DNA of 34,200 nucleotides from a virus: the IMG/VR virus record IMGVR_UViG_3300032271_001530, positions 1-34,200 of that record. One strand, 5' to 3'. Shown one piece after another: positions 33,605-34,200 of the stretch. Every line of letters begins with the position of its first letter. Position 1 is the stretch's first letter. The notes under the pieces are model-generated. The model was not told the origin of the DNA. It ran no database searches and saw only the letters and a list, made by a program, of their open reading frames with translations. The position numbers were made by a program, and so were the translations under genes.

Positions 33605-34200
33605 ATGAGTAACTTATTCAAAAAAGCCATGGTCTTGACTGATATTCACTTTGGATTAAAGTCAAACAGCACCATACACAACGAAGATTGCCTGCGATTT
33701 ATCAAATGGGCCACTGCACGCGCCCGAGAAGAAGGTTGCGAAACTTGTTTTTTCTTGGGCGACTACCATAATAATCGGGCGTCAATCAATATTCTAACTT
33801 TGAACTACAGTCTGCAAGGATTGGAGCATTTAAATGACAACTTTGATCAAGTCTTGTTTATTCCGGGCAATCATGATCTCTATTATCGCGACAAGCGTGA
33901 TGTACAAAGCGTCCAATGGGCACGCCACCTTTCTAGAGTACGCATCGTTAATGATTGGTTTCACGATGGTGATGTGGTCATTGCTCCTTGGCTAGTTGGC
34001 GAAGATCACCGACGCATACCTAAGCTCCGAGGCAAGTATATGTTCGGGCATTTCGAGTTGCCAGGCTATTTAATGAATGCTATGGTAGCAATGCCTGAAC
34101 ACGGTGAACTGCGTGGCGACCATTTTCAAGGCTTTGAACATGTGTACACTGGACATTTTCACAAACGGCAAACTCAGCGCAACATCACTTATGTAGGCAA
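33605..34200 (+). CDS. 47: Recombination endonuclease subunit gp47 (Mre11/SbcD-like), C-terminus cut by window edge
   Basis: gp47 pairs with gp46 (Rad50/SbcC-like) to resect DNA ends for recombination-dependent replication. The visible 198 residues are the calcineurin-like phosphoesterase domain with its metal-binding motifs in order: D13-I-H15 (LTDIHFG), G-D-Y-H (FFLGDYHNN), GNHD (FIPGNHDLYY), G-H-F (YMFGHFELPG) and GHFH (VYTGHFHKRQ). All expected metal ligands seem present. T4 gp47 has about 340 residues, so over a third is missing here. The start is the only plausible one: an in-frame stop lies 19 nt upstream with no other ATG between. The order 55 then 47 fits T4-like genomes, and gene 46 probably follows outside the window. 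Confidence 0.93.
   Translation, partial: MSNLFKKAMVLTDIHFGLKSNSTIHNEDCLRFIKWATARAREEGCETCFFLGDYHNNRASINILTLNYSLQGLEHLNDNFDQVLFIPGNHDLYYRDKRDVQSVQWARHLSRVRIVNDWFHDGDVVIAPWLVGEDHRRIPKLRGKYMFGHFELPGYLMNAMVAMPEHGELRGDHFQGFEHVYTGHFHKRQTQRNITYVG

Noticed and set aside
33256-33630. Minus-strand open frame of 124 codons
   Set aside because: It is fully antisense to the conserved core of gp55 and the start of gp47.
1-34200. tRNA genes, CRISPR arrays, insertion sequences, integrase or attachment sites
   Set aside because: Nearly all DNA is covered by long virion genes, the gaps are too short for these features, and no matching motifs were seen.

Overview
The window looks like part of the genome of a T4-like contractile-tailed phage (myovirus), probably infecting an aquatic or marine bacterium. 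The DNA is AT-rich and tightly packed. The gene order follows the T4 baseplate core: tail-tube cap, gp53, hub, gp5, gp25, gp6, then a giant protein in the gp7 position. T4 replication and late-transcription genes (55 and 47) lie divergently beside it. The proteins are much longer than those of T4 itself, as in T4-like phages of aquatic hosts. The host cannot be named from sequence alone.

Layout. From 1 to 32584 everything reads on the minus strand, so transcription runs from right to left. In transcription order this block holds a tail-tube cap/initiator (31670-32584), gp53 wedge (31368-31670), a large hub-like protein (28742-31366), the gp5 cell-puncturing needle (25452-28721), gp25 (25053-25442), gp6 (21611-25003), a 4609-residue baseplate/tail protein (7771-21600), a small unassigned structural protein (7065-7733), a fibre (5877-7058), an Ig-like/glycine-rich adhesin (2848-5865), and a second fibre running off the left edge (1-2802). 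From 32695 to the right edge two plus-strand genes encode the late sigma factor gp55 and the start of the recombination nuclease subunit gp47.

How it works together. The minus-strand genes build the baseplate and the receptor-binding apparatus. The hub and needle (gp5 with three cell-wall-hydrolase-like domains) sit in the centre, the wedges (53, 25, 6 and the giant protein) around it, and fibres and adhesins at the rim. The 110-bp gap between the two gene groups appears to be a regulatory switch: a sigma-70-like early promoter faces gp55, and a T4-type late motif faces the baseplate genes. The same late motif, (A/C/T)ATAAATA, recurs in front of several baseplate and fibre genes, which fits control by the neighbouring gp55.

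I saw no tRNA, rRNA, CRISPR array, insertion sequence or integrase. No gap between genes exceeds about 110 bp. The main novelty is protein architecture: the giant wedge-position protein with an FG-GAP propeller and a C-terminal repeat array, the triple-hydrolase gp5, and the Hydin-like Ig adhesin.
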